Shown: in pieces, positions 1 through 7,883 of the stretch
Position numbering within the stretch: the first letter of the stretch is position 1
How the letters are laid out: the number at the start of each line of letters is the position of its first letter
Origin: Bhargavaea cecembensis DSE10
GTDB lineage: Bacteria; Bacillota; Bacilli; Bacillales_A; Planococcaceae
DNA length: 64,000 nucleotides
Reading direction: 5' to 3'
Assembly (NCBI RefSeq): GCF_000348905.1
Contig: NZ_AOFT01000003.1
Coordinates: 62,001-126,000 of the forward strand
Notes under the pieces: model-generated
Databases searched by the model: none
Told to the model about the DNA's origin: nothing
Seen by the model: only the letters and a program-made list of their open reading frames with translations
Made by a program: the position numbers and the translations under genes

Positions 1-520
1 TTTTCGCCAAGTCATGTGAGGCGACACGCTGCACTTCCTGGGAGAACTTATCGCGGTTCTTATAGATTTCCTCGACGGTCATCGATCCGAGGATCGAGCG
101 GAGGTGGCCTTCCAGCACTTCCTTCGCTTCGTTTTCGCGGTCTTCCTTTGCCTTGCCGAGGAACTGCTCGGCCGCAGTCGCGATTTCGGAGATCGAGCCG
201 CCGATCTTGATGATCGCCGTGCCGTCCGCCATGACCGGCACGCCCTGCTCGGTGTACACTTCCGGCGTCGTCACCTCAAGCTTGCTTGACAGCAAACTGA
301 GCGGTTCCGCCTGCTGGAACACCGGGAAGACGAACGTCCCGCCCCCGCGGATGATCTTGATCTTGTTTCCCGCTTCATCCGTGTGCACATTTTTTGAACC
401 CAGATAACTCCCCGTGACAATCAGCGCCTCGTCCGGCCCCGCGGTGCGGTAGCGCGTCACGTAGACGCCGATGATGGCCAGAAGCACAAATGCGACAATC
501 CCGATTGCAATCCAAACCAT
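1..520 (-). CDS. floT: Flotillin-family protein, N-terminal part (runs off window)
   Basis: This is the first ~173 codons of a flotillin/SPFH protein, which organises functional membrane microdomains. The ATG at 520 follows an AAGGGGG ribosome site at 8 bases. The product opens with a hydrophobic segment (about residues 3-20) and then the YRTAGPDEALIVTG and GGGTFVFPVFQ segments typical of FloT/YuaG, followed by the SPFH beta-rich domain. The C-terminal coiled coil lies outside the window. It directly follows the NfeD gene, as in the B. subtilis yuaFG operon, and both probably share the SigW-type promoter at 1145-1171. Family assignment is firm; partial because of the window edge. Confidence 0.93.
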   Translation of the reverse strand, partial: MVWIAIGIVAFVLLAIIGVYVTRYRTAGPDEALIVTGSYLGSKNVHTDEAGNKIKIIRGGGTFVFPVFQQAEPLSLLSSKLEVTTPEVYTEQGVPVMADGTAIIKIGGSISEIATAAEQFLGKAKEDRENEAKEVLEGHLRSILGSMTVEEIYKNRDKFSQEVQRVASHDLAK

Positions 521-569
521 GTGTGATGCCCCCTTTTTCAGATATAAGCAGAACAGCCGGAGGAGATGC

Positions 570-1112
570 TCAAGACAGTTCTTTGAAGCGGAACGGCTCG
601 TACTCCTTCACGATGAGCGTGCCGTCCCGGATCTCGATGATCAGCACTTCACGGTCGTAGCCGATTGCGGCATTTTCAAGACCCGCCGCCCGCTTGGAGA
701 TGAGACCGTTCACCGTCTCGATGACGACTTCGCCGAACCCGTCTTCCGGAACCGGCGTGATCACGCGCCCCACCTGGCCGAGGAGCGATTCCTCGGTATA
801 GGCGGTCGACGCCTCGGCGGACCGGAGCGGCAGAAGAACAAAGAAATAAAGGAGAAACGACAGCACCGCCGAGATCCCGGCCGAGACCGCCAGGATTGTG
901 ACACTTCCCAACCCCGTCACGTTCTCGAAGATGAACCCGGAAGCCGACAAAAATGTAATGAATGCCAAAATCACCGCCGGATTCAGAATAGGCACCGCCT
1001 CCCCTGCACCGTCCGCCACATCCCCGAAAAACAGGTACAGCACCGTTGCCAGTCCCGCGATGATCAGGACGATCAGATACAGCTGCTCTACCGGCAGCCC
1101 GAATACATTCAT
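570..1112 (-). CDS. NfeD-family membrane protein (YuaF-like)
   Basis: A 180-residue partner of flotillin. It has about three or four N-terminal membrane segments (residues ~10-105) and a soluble C-terminal OB-fold domain (LLGQVGRVITPVPEDGFGEV onward), which is the NfeD architecture of B. subtilis YuaF. The ATG at 1112 was chosen because AGGGGGT lies 7-8 bases upstream and the family begins with the hydrophobic segment; the frame stays open to 1319 but that extension is non-homologous. It is followed 49 bases later by floT. NfeD and flotillin proteins are functionally coupled in membrane stress responses. Confidence 0.9.
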   Translation of the reverse strand: MNVFGLPVEQLYLIVLIIAGLATVLYLFFGDVADGAGEAVPILNPAVILAFITFLSASGFIFENVTGLGSVTILAVSAGISAVLSFLLYFFVLLPLRSAEASTAYTEESLLGQVGRVITPVPEDGFGEVVIETVNGLISKRAAGLENAAIGYDREVLIIEIRDGTLIVKEYEPFRFKELS

Positions 1113-1144
1113 CCTCCCCACCCCCTCTGTTTGCTTACCTGTTC

Positions 1145-1171
1145 TACGTAACAGGGTTTGAAAGGGTTTCA
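1145..1171 (-). promoter_or_regulatory. SigW-type promoter for nfeD-floT
   Basis: Read on the minus strand there is TGAAAC (1171-1166), a 17-base spacer, then CGTA (1148-1145). This matches the ECF SigW consensus TGAAAC-N16/17-CGTA. It lies 33 bases upstream of the NfeD start codon. The B. subtilis yuaFG operon is known to be SigW dependent, so the match and its position reinforce each other. Confidence 0.75.
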
Positions 1172-1238
1172 AAAAATTCTCATTTATGGCCGGAAAGAAG
1201 ACAGAGGTCTGTCTTCTCAAAACTCGTCTGCATTTCAC

Positions 1239-1267
1239 TTGCAATGATTTGGAAGTGCTGTTATGAT
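1239..1267 (+). promoter_or_regulatory. SigA-type promoter of the cold-shock gene
   Basis: TTGCAA (1239-1244), a 17-base spacer and TATGAT (1262-1267) form a good vegetative promoter. Start of transcription near 1274 would give a leader of about 115 bases, the long structured type usual for cold-shock genes. Confidence 0.6.
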
Positions 1268-1389
1268 GTAAGAGAATTATTTTTGTTCGGCAATGACGTT
1301 CGGGTGGAATTCTCTTCATCCTGACACATCAAGACTTGAGCAAGGATAGTAACACATGTGTGTCGAACGGCACCAAGGAGGAAACAAAC

Positions 1390-1590
1390 ATGGAACAAGG
1401 TAAAGTAAAATGGTTTAACGCAGAAAAAGGATTCGGTTTCATCGAGCGCGAAGATGGCGACGATGTATTCGTACACTTCTCCGCTATCCAGCAAGACGGG
1501 TTCAAGTCCCTTGATGAAGGTCAAGAAGTAGAATTCGAAATCGAAGAAGGCCCACGCGGTCTTCAAGCTGCGAACGTCGTAAAAATGTAA
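1390..1590 (+). CDS. Cold-shock protein (CspA/CspB family)
   Basis: A 66-residue single cold-shock domain, an RNA chaperone that melts secondary structure at low temperature. It carries RNP1 (KGFGFIER) and RNP2 (DVFVHFSAI) and the conserved [10 protein letters not shown] start. The ATG at 1390 follows AAGGAGG; the frame extends upstream to 1336 but the added residues do not belong to the family. It has its own promoter, a ~115-base leader and a strong terminator at 1611, so it is monocistronic. Confidence 0.97.
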   Translation: MEQGKVKWFNAEKGFGFIEREDGDDVFVHFSAIQQDGFKSLDEGQEVEFEIEEGPRGLQAANVVKM

Positions 1591-1610
1591 TTTCATTTAA
1601 CGACTTCTAA

Positions 1611-1645
1611 AAACGCCGTCTCCTCCGGGAGACGGCGTTTTTTTT
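1611..1645 (+). terminator. Intrinsic terminator of the csp gene
   Basis: A 13-bp perfect stem (1611-1623 with 1628-1640), a 4-base loop and a run of eight T. It lies 20 bases after the csp stop codon. Confidence 0.93.
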
Positions 1646-1649
1646 GATG

Positions 1650-1889
1650 TTACCAGGGATTGGCCAGCAGGAACCCCATCAGCAGCAGCGCCACAATCAG
1701 AAGGTTCCATCCCCGCTTCTCCCCTTCCTTCGGCCGGATGACCCGGTAAACGAAGGCAAGTGCAAATGCGAGGAACATGAAGCGGAACAGGTCACGATTA
1801 AATATGGAAGCCACCAGGATCACCAAAGCAATCCCGAATAGGATCTTTTCGGCTGTCGACAGATTCCTCACACGGATCCCTCCTGCCAT
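1650..1889 (-). CDS. Small hypothetical membrane protein (79 aa)
   Basis: A short protein with about three hydrophobic segments (residues ~13-28, 33-50 and 60-78) and a basic linker RPKEGEKRG. The ATG at 1889 follows AAGGAG at 8 bases. It starts 15 bases after the stop of the MarR gene, so the two are probably co-transcribed. I do not recognise a family; the layout suggests a minor membrane protein. Confidence 0.65.
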   Translation of the reverse strand: MAGGIRVRNLSTAEKILFGIALVILVASIFNRDLFRFMFLAFALAFVYRVIRPKEGEKRGWNLLIVALLLMGFLLANPW

Positions 1890-1904
1890 CTTTGACTCTC
1901 CTTC

Positions 1905-2345
1905 TTACGATTCCCTGTTTTCCAGTCCCCAATCCATTGCAAGGATCTCCTTCAGCGCGGCGACCCTGCCGGCTCCGATCGCTTCGGCAATACGGACTTC
2001 CAGTTCCGCTTTCAGTTGTTCATTATGTTCATAGCACTCATGCCCAAGCTTCGTCAGGCGGACGCGCTTCACTTTTTTATTGCGCTCGTCGTCGGATACT
2101 TCGACAAGCCCCTTTTCCGACATTTTCCGGATCAGCTTATGGGTCGCCTGCCGGGTGATGTCCACCTTCCGGCTCACTTCGGCAATGGTCGGCTCCCCGC
2201 CGCTGATCCTTGCCATCAGAAACCATTCCGAGTTGGAAATCGCAAGGTCCCCTCGCTCATTCCACAGTTCTTCCGCAATCCGCCGAAGGCCGAAATGCCT
2301 CTCACCAAGCAGATCGATCAAGTCCAGGCCGCTCATTTCCGGCAT
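1905..2345 (-). CDS. MarR-family transcriptional regulator
   Basis: A 146-residue winged-helix repressor. Residues ~50-100 form the recognition region (TIAEVSRKVDITRQATHKLI followed by the DDERNKK wing), and helices at both ends would form the dimer interface. It is divergent from carD. The palindrome at 2408-2426 between them is a MarR-size operator that overlaps the carD -35 box, so the protein probably represses carD and perhaps the downstream MMPL exporter. Ligand unknown. The ATG at 2345 has GGAAGGG just upstream; 2336 is an alternative start. Confidence 0.9.
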   Translation of the reverse strand: MPEMSGLDLIDLLGERHFGLRRIAEELWNERGDLAISNSEWFLMARISGGEPTIAEVSRKVDITRQATHKLIRKMSEKGLVEVSDDERNKKVKRVRLTKLGHECYEHNEQLKAELEVRIAEAIGAGRVAALKEILAMDWGLENRES

Positions 2346-2407
2346 CCTGACCCTTCCTCTCTATCTCCAGTTTCACAACGGGATTATCATGACAAGCATC
2401 GGGCTGA

Positions 2408-2426
2408 TTGTCAACCGATTTGACAA
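2408..2426. promoter_or_regulatory. Palindromic operator, probable MarR site
   Basis: TTGTCAA-5-TTGACAA is a perfect inverted repeat with 7-base arms. It overlaps the carD -35 box (2420-2425), so binding would exclude RNA polymerase. A third TTGACAA half-site lies at 2463-2469. Confidence 0.65.
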
Positions 2427-2448
2427 AACAGCCTGATAGGGGTACAAT
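2420..2448 (+). promoter_or_regulatory. SigA promoter of carD
   Basis: A perfect TTGACA (2420-2425), a 17-base spacer and TACAAT (2443-2448). It lies 45 bases upstream of the carD start. Confidence 0.85.
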
Positions 2449-2452
2449 GAAT

Positions 2453-2467
2453 GTAAACTTAGTTGAC
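2453..2467. promoter_or_regulatory. Second imperfect palindrome near the carD start of transcription
   Basis: GTAAACT-T-AGTTGAC has arms matching at 6 of 7 positions and sits about at +1 of the carD promoter. Its right half shares GTTGACAA with the upstream operator, which suggests a second binding site for the same repressor. Confidence 0.45.
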
Positions 2468-2493
2468 AAAAATGCCATGAGGAGGCCATGCGG

Positions 2494-2991
2494 ATGTTTG
2501 AGATCGGTGATGTCGTCATCTATTCCGAGCACGGACTGTGCAAAATCGATGACATTTGCAAGAAGGATCTGTTTGGCGAGACCCGGCTTTATTATGTGCT
2601 CCACCCGCTTGGAGAACAGACGCTGAAGATCAGCACGCCTGTGGACGGCAAGAAAAAGCGGCTCATGAGGACGATGAACCGCGAGGAAGCCGAGGAACTG
2701 ATGGACGTATTCGGAAGGCCGGGCATTGAATGGGTGGACGATCCCAAACACCGGGCACGCGCCTACCAGAGCCTCGTTCAGTCGGGCGACCGGCAGAAGA
2801 TCGCAGAAGTAACCGGCGCACTCATGGACAAGAAACTCAACACCGATCAGAAGATCTATGACCAGGACCGCAAAATCCTGAACCATGTGCAATCGATTTT
2901 GTTCAGGGAGCTATCGATGGCCCTCGGCATCTCGATTGAAGAAGTGGCGAATCGGGTAGAAGAGCGAATCCTGGCCGGCACCCCACAATAA
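2494..2991 (+). CDS. CarD-family RNA polymerase-binding regulator (YdeB-like)
   Basis: A 165-residue protein with an N-terminal CarD/TRCF RNA polymerase-interacting domain (MFEIGDVVIYSEHGLCKIDD) and a helical C-terminal half that may contact promoter DNA. The ATG at 2494 lies 8 bases after AGGAGG, whereas the upstream ATG at 2488 is only 2 bases away, so 2494 is preferred; the family also starts with MFxIGD. Expression is driven by a near-consensus promoter under a probable MarR operator. CarD proteins alter open-complex stability at many promoters, so local control by MarR would be unusual. Confidence 0.88.
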   Translation: MFEIGDVVIYSEHGLCKIDDICKKDLFGETRLYYVLHPLGEQTLKISTPVDGKKKRLMRTMNREEAEELMDVFGRPGIEWVDDPKHRARAYQSLVQSGDRQKIAEVTGALMDKKLNTDQKIYDQDRKILNHVQSILFRELSMALGISIEEVANRVEERILAGTPQ

Positions 2992-2999
2992 ACCGAATG

Positions 3000-3030
3000 G
3001 ACGCATCCCGGTAACGGGGTGCGTTTTTTA
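3000..3030 (+). terminator. Terminator of carD
   Basis: A stem of about 10 bp with one G-T pair (ACGCATCCCG with CGGGGTGCGT), loop GTAA, then a T run. It starts 9 bases after the carD stop. Confidence 0.85.
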
Positions 3031-3168
3031 TTGTGGAACGAGCCACACACCCACGAGCCTCACGCTGGCTTGGTGTACTTTCGCCTCCATCCCCCATCTT
3101 TAACGCCACGTTCTTCCCGCACGACAAATCCTCTTCCTCTCATGTAAACTATTGGAGAAAAACAATCT

Positions 3169-5319
3169 ATGATTGACCTGAAAGGAAGAAGCCTTTTGCG
3201 CACGTTAGCGAATCTCGTCATCCGGTTTCCGAAGTGGATCATTGCGCTCTGGATCCTGATTGCCGCCTTCATGGCATTCCAGGCCATCAAGCTGCCCGGG
3301 GTCCTTGAAGGGGACGGCTTCCGGATGGACGGCGAATATGAACAAGTGGCCGACCGGCTGACCGAGGAGTTTGGCCTGCCGGCGGAGACGATGTTCCTCG
3401 TCTTTGAGGACATGACCGATGAGGAAATCGAAACGGCCGTGTCGGATGTGGAGGACCTCGGGCTCGCGGAGGAGGTTGTTTCTCCATTGGAAGATGACTC
3501 CCTCTACACCGGGAATCTCTCCTACGCCCTTCTTCATTTTGAAGAAGAGGCGGACATGAGCGAAGCGGTGTCGGCCATCCAGGAAACCGCCAATCATGAC
3601 GGAGCCGTCCTTACCGGCGGCACCGCGATCAGCGAAGACATCAACAAGGCGAGCCAGCGCGACCTGGTCAAGGCGGAGACGATCGGGCTGCCGATCGCCC
3701 TCATTGTCCTGCTGCTCGCATTCGGATCAGTGGTCGCGGCACTTGTTCCGTTCTTTGTCGGGATTGCCACAATCATCACGACATTCGGCACGATGACACT
3801 GATCGGCCAGTCGATGGACCTGTCGATCTTCATGCTGAACATCGTGCCGATGCTGGGCCTTGCCCTCAGCATCGACTTCTCGCTTCTGTTCATCAACCGG
3901 TACCGTGAAGAGCGGAAAAAGCAGTCCGTCGAGGATGCGGTTCGGACGACAATCCTCACCGCGGGACGATCCGTCCTGTTTTCGGCGTTCTGTGTGTTCA
4001 TCGGGCTCGGCGCTCTGTTCATCATCCAGATCGACCTGTTCAAGAACATCGGCGTCGGCGGCATGGCGGTCGTGTCCCTGGCTGTCCTGTCGTCGCTCAC
4101 CCTGCTTCCGGCCGTTCTGCTCATCCTTGGCGACCGGCTGAACAAGTGGACCATCCTCAAGGTAAAGGAAGAAGGCTCAAGCGGCTGGCGCAAGTTCGCG
4201 GAGCGCGTCATCAAGCGCCCGGTGCTGGTCACGATCGGCGCCCTCCTCATCCTCGGAATCTTCATGATCCCGGTGAAGGACATGGAGCTGACCATCCCGG
4301 AGATGGACTCGCTCCCGGCGTCCAATGACACCCGCCAGGCGTTCGAGAAGATCGAAGACGAGTTCGGCCTGTCCAACTCCACGGCCTACCTGATCGCAGA
4401 GCGCGAGGGCGGCTGGGAAAACGAAGACGGCATCCGGGAAATCGAGAATCTGCAGGATGCCCTCCTCAACGACAGCCGAACCGATGAAGTCTCCACCATC
4501 TTCACCGAAGGAGAAATCGAAGATGCCGACACGTGGCTGCAGGCCACCCAAATCCCGGAAACGGCCGCAGCCGTCGAGCCGCTTCTCGATTCCTTCATTG
4601 AAGGAGACTCGCTCCTCGTCCCGGTCACGCTGAAGCCGGAAGGCGCATCGGCCGAAGCCCAGGAGTGGGCGCGCGACTGGGCGGAAAAGGAGACCGAATG
4701 GAATCTGTCTGTCGGCGGTTATCCGAAGTTCAACCAGGAGATCTTCGATGAGATTTGGGACAAGATCGTCTATGTGCTCGCGATCATCATCGTCTCGACG
4801 TACATCATCCTGATGATCGCGTTCCGCTCCGTCCTGATTCCTCTGAAGGCGATCATCATGAACGTCATCGGCCTGTCCGCGGCGTTTGGTGCGCTCGTCT
4901 ACATCTTCCAGTACGGACACTTCGGCCTGGAAGCCGGCTCGATCGCGCTGATCATCCCGGTGCTAGTCTTCAGCCTCGTCTTCGGACTCAGCATGGACTA
5001 TGAAGTGTTCCTCATCTCCCGCATCCAGGAGGAGTACACGAAGGACTATGACAACGACCGCGCAACCGTCGAAGGACTCGCCGCGACAAGCAAGATCATC
5101 ACGTCCGCAGCACTGATCATGATCGTCCTCACCGGCGCGTTCGCGTTCACCGAAGTCATGCCGGTCAAGCAGATCGGCGTCGGCATCGCGATCGCCGTCG
5201 CCATCGACGCGACGATTATCCGCCTCCTGCTCGTCCCGAGCCTCATGAAACTGTTCGGAAAATGGAACTGGTGGATGCCGTTCCGGAAAGGACCTTACAA
5301 GGCTGGGAACTGGCATTAA
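3169..5319 (+). CDS. MMPL/RND-family membrane exporter (YdfJ-like)
   Basis: A 716-residue transporter built as two repeats. Each has one membrane helix, an extracytoplasmic domain (about residues 45-160 and 385-510), then five membrane helices. The conserved SIDFSLLFINRYREER (first half) and SMDYEVFLISRIQEEY (second half) motifs are the MMPL signature, with the aspartates expected to carry protons. Substrates are typically lipids or hydrophobic drugs. The ATG at 3169 follows a TGGAGA site. It lies downstream of the MarR/CarD pair and may belong to the same regulatory circuit, although a terminator separates it from carD. Confidence 0.92.
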   Translation: MIDLKGRSLLRTLANLVIRFPKWIIALWILIAAFMAFQAIKLPGVLEGDGFRMDGEYEQVADRLTEEFGLPAETMFLVFEDMTDEEIETAVSDVEDLGLAEEVVSPLEDDSLYTGNLSYALLHFEEEADMSEAVSAIQETANHDGAVLTGGTAISEDINKASQRDLVKAETIGLPIALIVLLLAFGSVVAALVPFFVGIATIITTFGTMTLIGQSMDLSIFMLNIVPMLGLALSIDFSLLFINRYREERKKQSVEDAVRTTILTAGRSVLFSAFCVFIGLGALFIIQIDLFKNIGVGGMAVVSLAVLSSLTLLPAVLLILGDRLNKWTILKVKEEGSSGWRKFAERVIKRPVLVTIGALLILGIFMIPVKDMELTIPEMDSLPASNDTRQAFEKIEDEFGLSNSTAYLIAEREGGWENEDGIREIENLQDALLNDSRTDEVSTIFTEGEIEDADTWLQATQIPETAAAVEPLLDSFIEGDSLLVPVTLKPEGASAEAQEWARDWAEKETEWNLSVGGYPKFNQEIFDEIWDKIVYVLAIIIVSTYIILMIAFRSVLIPLKAIIMNVIGLSAAFGALVYIFQYGHFGLEAGSIALIIPVLVFSLVFGLSMDYEVFLISRIQEEYTKDYDNDRATVEGLAATSKIITSAALIMIVLTGAFAFTEVMPVKQIGVGIAIAVAIDATIIRLLLVPSLMKLFGKWNWWMPFRKGPYKAGNWH

Positions 5320-5323
5320 TAGA

Positions 5324-5361
5324 ATGAAGCGGCTTGCTCAATCTTGGAGCAGCCGCTTTTC
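5324..5361 (+). terminator. Terminator of the MMPL gene
   Basis: An inverted repeat built on GAAGCGGCTTGCTC and GGAGCAGCCGCTTT, followed by TCTT. It begins just after the MMPL stop codon. Confidence 0.75.
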
Positions 5362-5455
5362 TTATGCAAAAGATGAAAAGAAAATTCAAACTAGTTTTAT
5401 AGTATAATTGCTATGAATATGCAACAGATCCTTTTACATACAGGGGTGTCTCTTC

Positions 5456-6391
5456 ATGATCAAAACCATCGCACTCCGGACAGCCGTCTGGCTTTTCTCA
5501 TTCGCCATCCTGCTTTTGCTCCTTCTGGTTCCGATGGATACCGTTTTCGAGGAAGGCAGGGGCGGCGCTTTTATGGGCGCCGCCTATGACTATCAGATCC
5601 AAAACCACGCCGCCAACATCAAGGCCTTCTTCACCTATCTCTACGAAACAGGAGGTCTGGGAACGGATGAGGCAGGCCGCCCGATCATGGAGCAGGTCAC
5701 ATCCGTATTTTTTCGGAGTATGCTCATCTTTATGCCGGCGATTGTCATCGGCTTCTTTATCGGAATCGCCAAAGGGATTTTCGACTACAACGTCAGAAAA
5801 ACAAAGGCGAGACTCATTGGCCAGCCAGCCACCATCGCTTTCCTGTCTGTGCCGGACATCGCCATCATCATCTTCATTCAATTGGCTGTTCTTCTCCTGC
5901 AAAGCTACGGACTGGTCGAGATCGACCTGTTCGGCCACGATAAAATCGACAATGTCCTGATGAACATCCTTTACCTGTCGATTTATCCGGTGATGTTCAT
6001 CGCGAACATCACATTCAAGACGCTTGAGACCGAGCAGGGCCTGGACTATATCCGCACCGCGCGCTCAAAAGGGACCGGAGAACTGAAAATCTTGTATCGG
6101 CACATGCTGAAAAACGGGCTGCCGAAAATAATGGCCTATTCAAACACGATGGTCCTCTACACGTTATCGAACCTGTTTATCGTTGAAGTGTTCACGTAAT
6201 ACAGGGGAGCCGCTTTTTACATGTATCATTCGCTCGGAAGCTCGACCACTTTTTATGTCGGTGCGCTCGTCTCCCCGAATATCATTTCGCAGATCGGCTA
6301 TATCTTTTTATTTACCGTCGTAATCCTCGCCTTTAACATCGTATCGGGAATCGCTCGGTCAGCCATTTCGCCACTGGAGGATAAACGATGA
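5456..6391 (+). pseudogene. ABC transporter permease (DppB/OppB-like) with internal in-frame TAA
   Basis: The open part (5456-6199, 247 aa) encodes a peptide-type permease with about five membrane segments and the cytoplasmic coupling loop DYIRTARSKGTGELKILYRH. It ends in ...NLFIVEVFT followed by TAA (6197-6199). The same frame then continues without another stop, YRGAAFYMYHSLGS through a further membrane segment, to a TGA at 6389-6391 that overlaps the next gene's ATG. The intact length would be about 311 codons, normal for the family. So a single stop codon splits an otherwise healthy gene. This may be a nonsense mutation, a base error, or read-through. Confidence 0.8.
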
Positions 6392-7281
6392 ACCGGACAT
6401 TATGGATCGGATCCGCCATGATCGGAACCGTACTGATCATGATCTTATTCGGCCCTTATCTGCCACTGGTGGATGGCTCGATGGACCGGACGCTCGTTTT
6501 GAGGGATTCGGATGGCACGCTGCTCGCTCCTCCCATCCCGCCATCCGACGATTTCCTCATCGGAACCGACCGGAAAGGGGTGGATCTCTGGTCCAAAGTC
6601 ATCATCGGTGCGAGGGAAACCTTCTACATTCTCGGCGTGATCGTGGCTGTGCGTGTGGCGGCCGCGCTGCTCATTTCCGCAGGGGCGTTTTACTTGAAGG
6701 GCCTGCGCTTCCTGATGAACCTGTGGAATGCCTTCTTTTCATTTATGCCGACGATTTTCATCATCTGCATTTTGCTGGCGGTGCCCGGAGTCATGTTTTC
6801 GGATCATCGGTCATTGTGGGTGCTCGTCATCATCTCGGCCGTCGAGGTCGGAAGATTGGCCATCGTGTTTTATGAAAACCTGAACCAACAGCGGAAACAG
6901 ACTTATATGGAAGCCGCCATCACCAATGGAGGCAGCAGATGGACACTCTTCAGAGACTATTACTGGCCTTCCCTGAAGAGAGAACTGACCGTCACCATCC
7001 CGTCGGAATCAGGCCGGGCGATGATTTTGCTTGCCCAATTGGCTGTGATCGGCATCTACGTCAACCAGAAATTCTTTTCTCAATTGGACAGAAGCTACCT
7101 GGCCGTGGAAACGTCCGATTCCTGGCCCGTACTCTTGAGCAACCTGCGGCAGGACATCTATTCGGCCCAATGGATCCCGATTGCCGCTCTGGCCGCGATG
7201 ACGTTTTCCATCATCGGCTTTTACCTGTTGGCGGAAGGCCTGAAAAAGCTTCAAGCCGTCAAAACGCGCCGCGAATTTTAA
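6388..7281 (+). CDS. ABC transporter permease (DppC/OppC-like)
   Basis: A 297-residue integral membrane permease with an N-terminal helix (residues ~5-24), an extracytoplasmic stretch containing DFLIGTDRKGVDLWSKVI (typical of OppC proteins) and about five further helices. The EAA-type loop is YMEAAITNGGSRWTLFRDYY. Its ATG overlaps the stop of the preceding permease (ATGA), so the two are translationally coupled and should form a heterodimer. No ATPase or binding-protein gene lies nearby, so those parts must be encoded elsewhere. Confidence 0.85.
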   Translation: MNRTLWIGSAMIGTVLIMILFGPYLPLVDGSMDRTLVLRDSDGTLLAPPIPPSDDFLIGTDRKGVDLWSKVIIGARETFYILGVIVAVRVAAALLISAGAFYLKGLRFLMNLWNAFFSFMPTIFIICILLAVPGVMFSDHRSLWVLVIISAVEVGRLAIVFYENLNQQRKQTYMEAAITNGGSRWTLFRDYYWPSLKRELTVTIPSESGRAMILLAQLAVIGIYVNQKFFSQLDRSYLAVETSDSWPVLLSNLRQDIYSAQWIPIAALAAMTFSIIGFYLLAEGLKKLQAVKTRREF

Positions 7282-7293
7282 ATGAGGGCAAAT

Positions 7294-7330
7294 GAAAAAC
7301 AGCCGGCCGCATGACGGTCAGCTGTTTTTC
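7294..7330. terminator. Bidirectional terminator between convergent genes
   Basis: GAAAAACAGC and GCTGTTTTTC flank a GC-rich centre. It lies between the permease gene on the plus strand and the small membrane gene on the minus strand, whose stop codon is inside it. Confidence 0.7.
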
Positions 7331-7491
7331 TGCTTTTCCTTTTTCCCCGGGATGAACAGGGCTGCAATGTAGAAGCAGCCGATGCCCAGAAGTATTTTCA
7401 ACAGCGTTCCGGCTATCCCGATCCCATCAATTTTCAGCACGAAAATGAAGGAGCCAATCAGGATAAAAAGGAAAACAATCGCCCATCTCAT
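7318..7491 (-). CDS. Small membrane protein (57 aa)
   Basis: The sequence reads MRWAIVFLFILIGSFIF, then a second hydrophobic segment around LLKILLGIGCFYIAALFI, and a basic tail PGKKEKQKNS. The ATG at 7491 has AAGGGGG 8 bases upstream. It is the last of three tandem tiny membrane genes on this strand. No family recognised. Confidence 0.6.
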   Translation of the reverse strand: MRWAIVFLFILIGSFIFVLKIDGIGIAGTLLKILLGIGCFYIAALFIPGKKEKQKNS

Positions 7492-7515
7492 GTCGCAGTC
7501 CCCCTTGCCAATGCA

Positions 7516-7704
7516 TCAGGATTGCCGGCTCTGCCCCCACGGTCCCGGCTTTTTGGCCCACTCCCAAATCGCCATCATGGCAAAGGCGACCAGTGAAACA
7601 CCCAGATTATCGGCAAAGCGGATTTCTCCCGGTGCCACCGCTTGCCAGATGCATGCGGTAACGAATAAAAGCAATGGAAATCTAACCAGTTTCCCCAAGC
7701 TCAT
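7516..7704 (-). CDS. Small membrane protein (62 aa)
   Basis: It begins MSLGKLVRFPLLLFVTACIW and has two hydrophobic segments (residues ~8-24 and ~36-50) and a basic C-terminus. The ATG at 7704 is 9 bases from AAGGGGG, while the upstream ATG at 7713 touches that site, so 7704 is preferred. It lies between two other tiny membrane genes and is probably co-transcribed with them. Function unknown. Confidence 0.55.
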   Translation of the reverse strand: MSLGKLVRFPLLLFVTACIWQAVAPGEIRFADNLGVSLVAFAMMAIWEWAKKPGPWGQSRQS

Positions 7705-7722
7705 CCAAACCATCCCCCTTGT

Positions 7723-7818
7723 TTACCACCATCCCAAAAGCTTCGGCAAAATCAGGACTCCAAGCAGGAATCCGGCCCCGAACAGGAGGATTCGTATGAT
7801 GACGCTCCGCTTCCCCAT
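7723..7818 (-). CDS. Very small membrane peptide (31 aa)
   Basis: It reads MGKRSVIIRILLFGAGFLLG and continues to ...ILPKLLGWW, a single hydrophobic helix with a basic N-terminus. GGGAGG lies 9 bases upstream of the ATG at 7818; an ATG at 7824 is too close. The good ribosome site and the tandem arrangement with two similar genes are the evidence. Possible stress or regulatory membrane peptide; not recognised. Confidence 0.45.
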   Translation of the reverse strand: MGKRSVIIRILLFGAGFLLGVLILPKLLGWW

Positions 7819-7883
7819 ACCCATCCACCTCCCGGCTGGCAACCTCTTTTTTCCACCCTAACACAACCGCTCCGAAACATCCG

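Noticed and set aside
570-1319. Long start for NfeD at 1319
   Set aside because: The added residues are basic and non-homologous, and cover the SigW promoter.
7682-7864. 60-codon minus-strand frame starting MLGWKKEVAS
   Set aside because: It lies in another frame over the 31-codon membrane gene, is hydrophilic with no family features, and has no good ribosome site.
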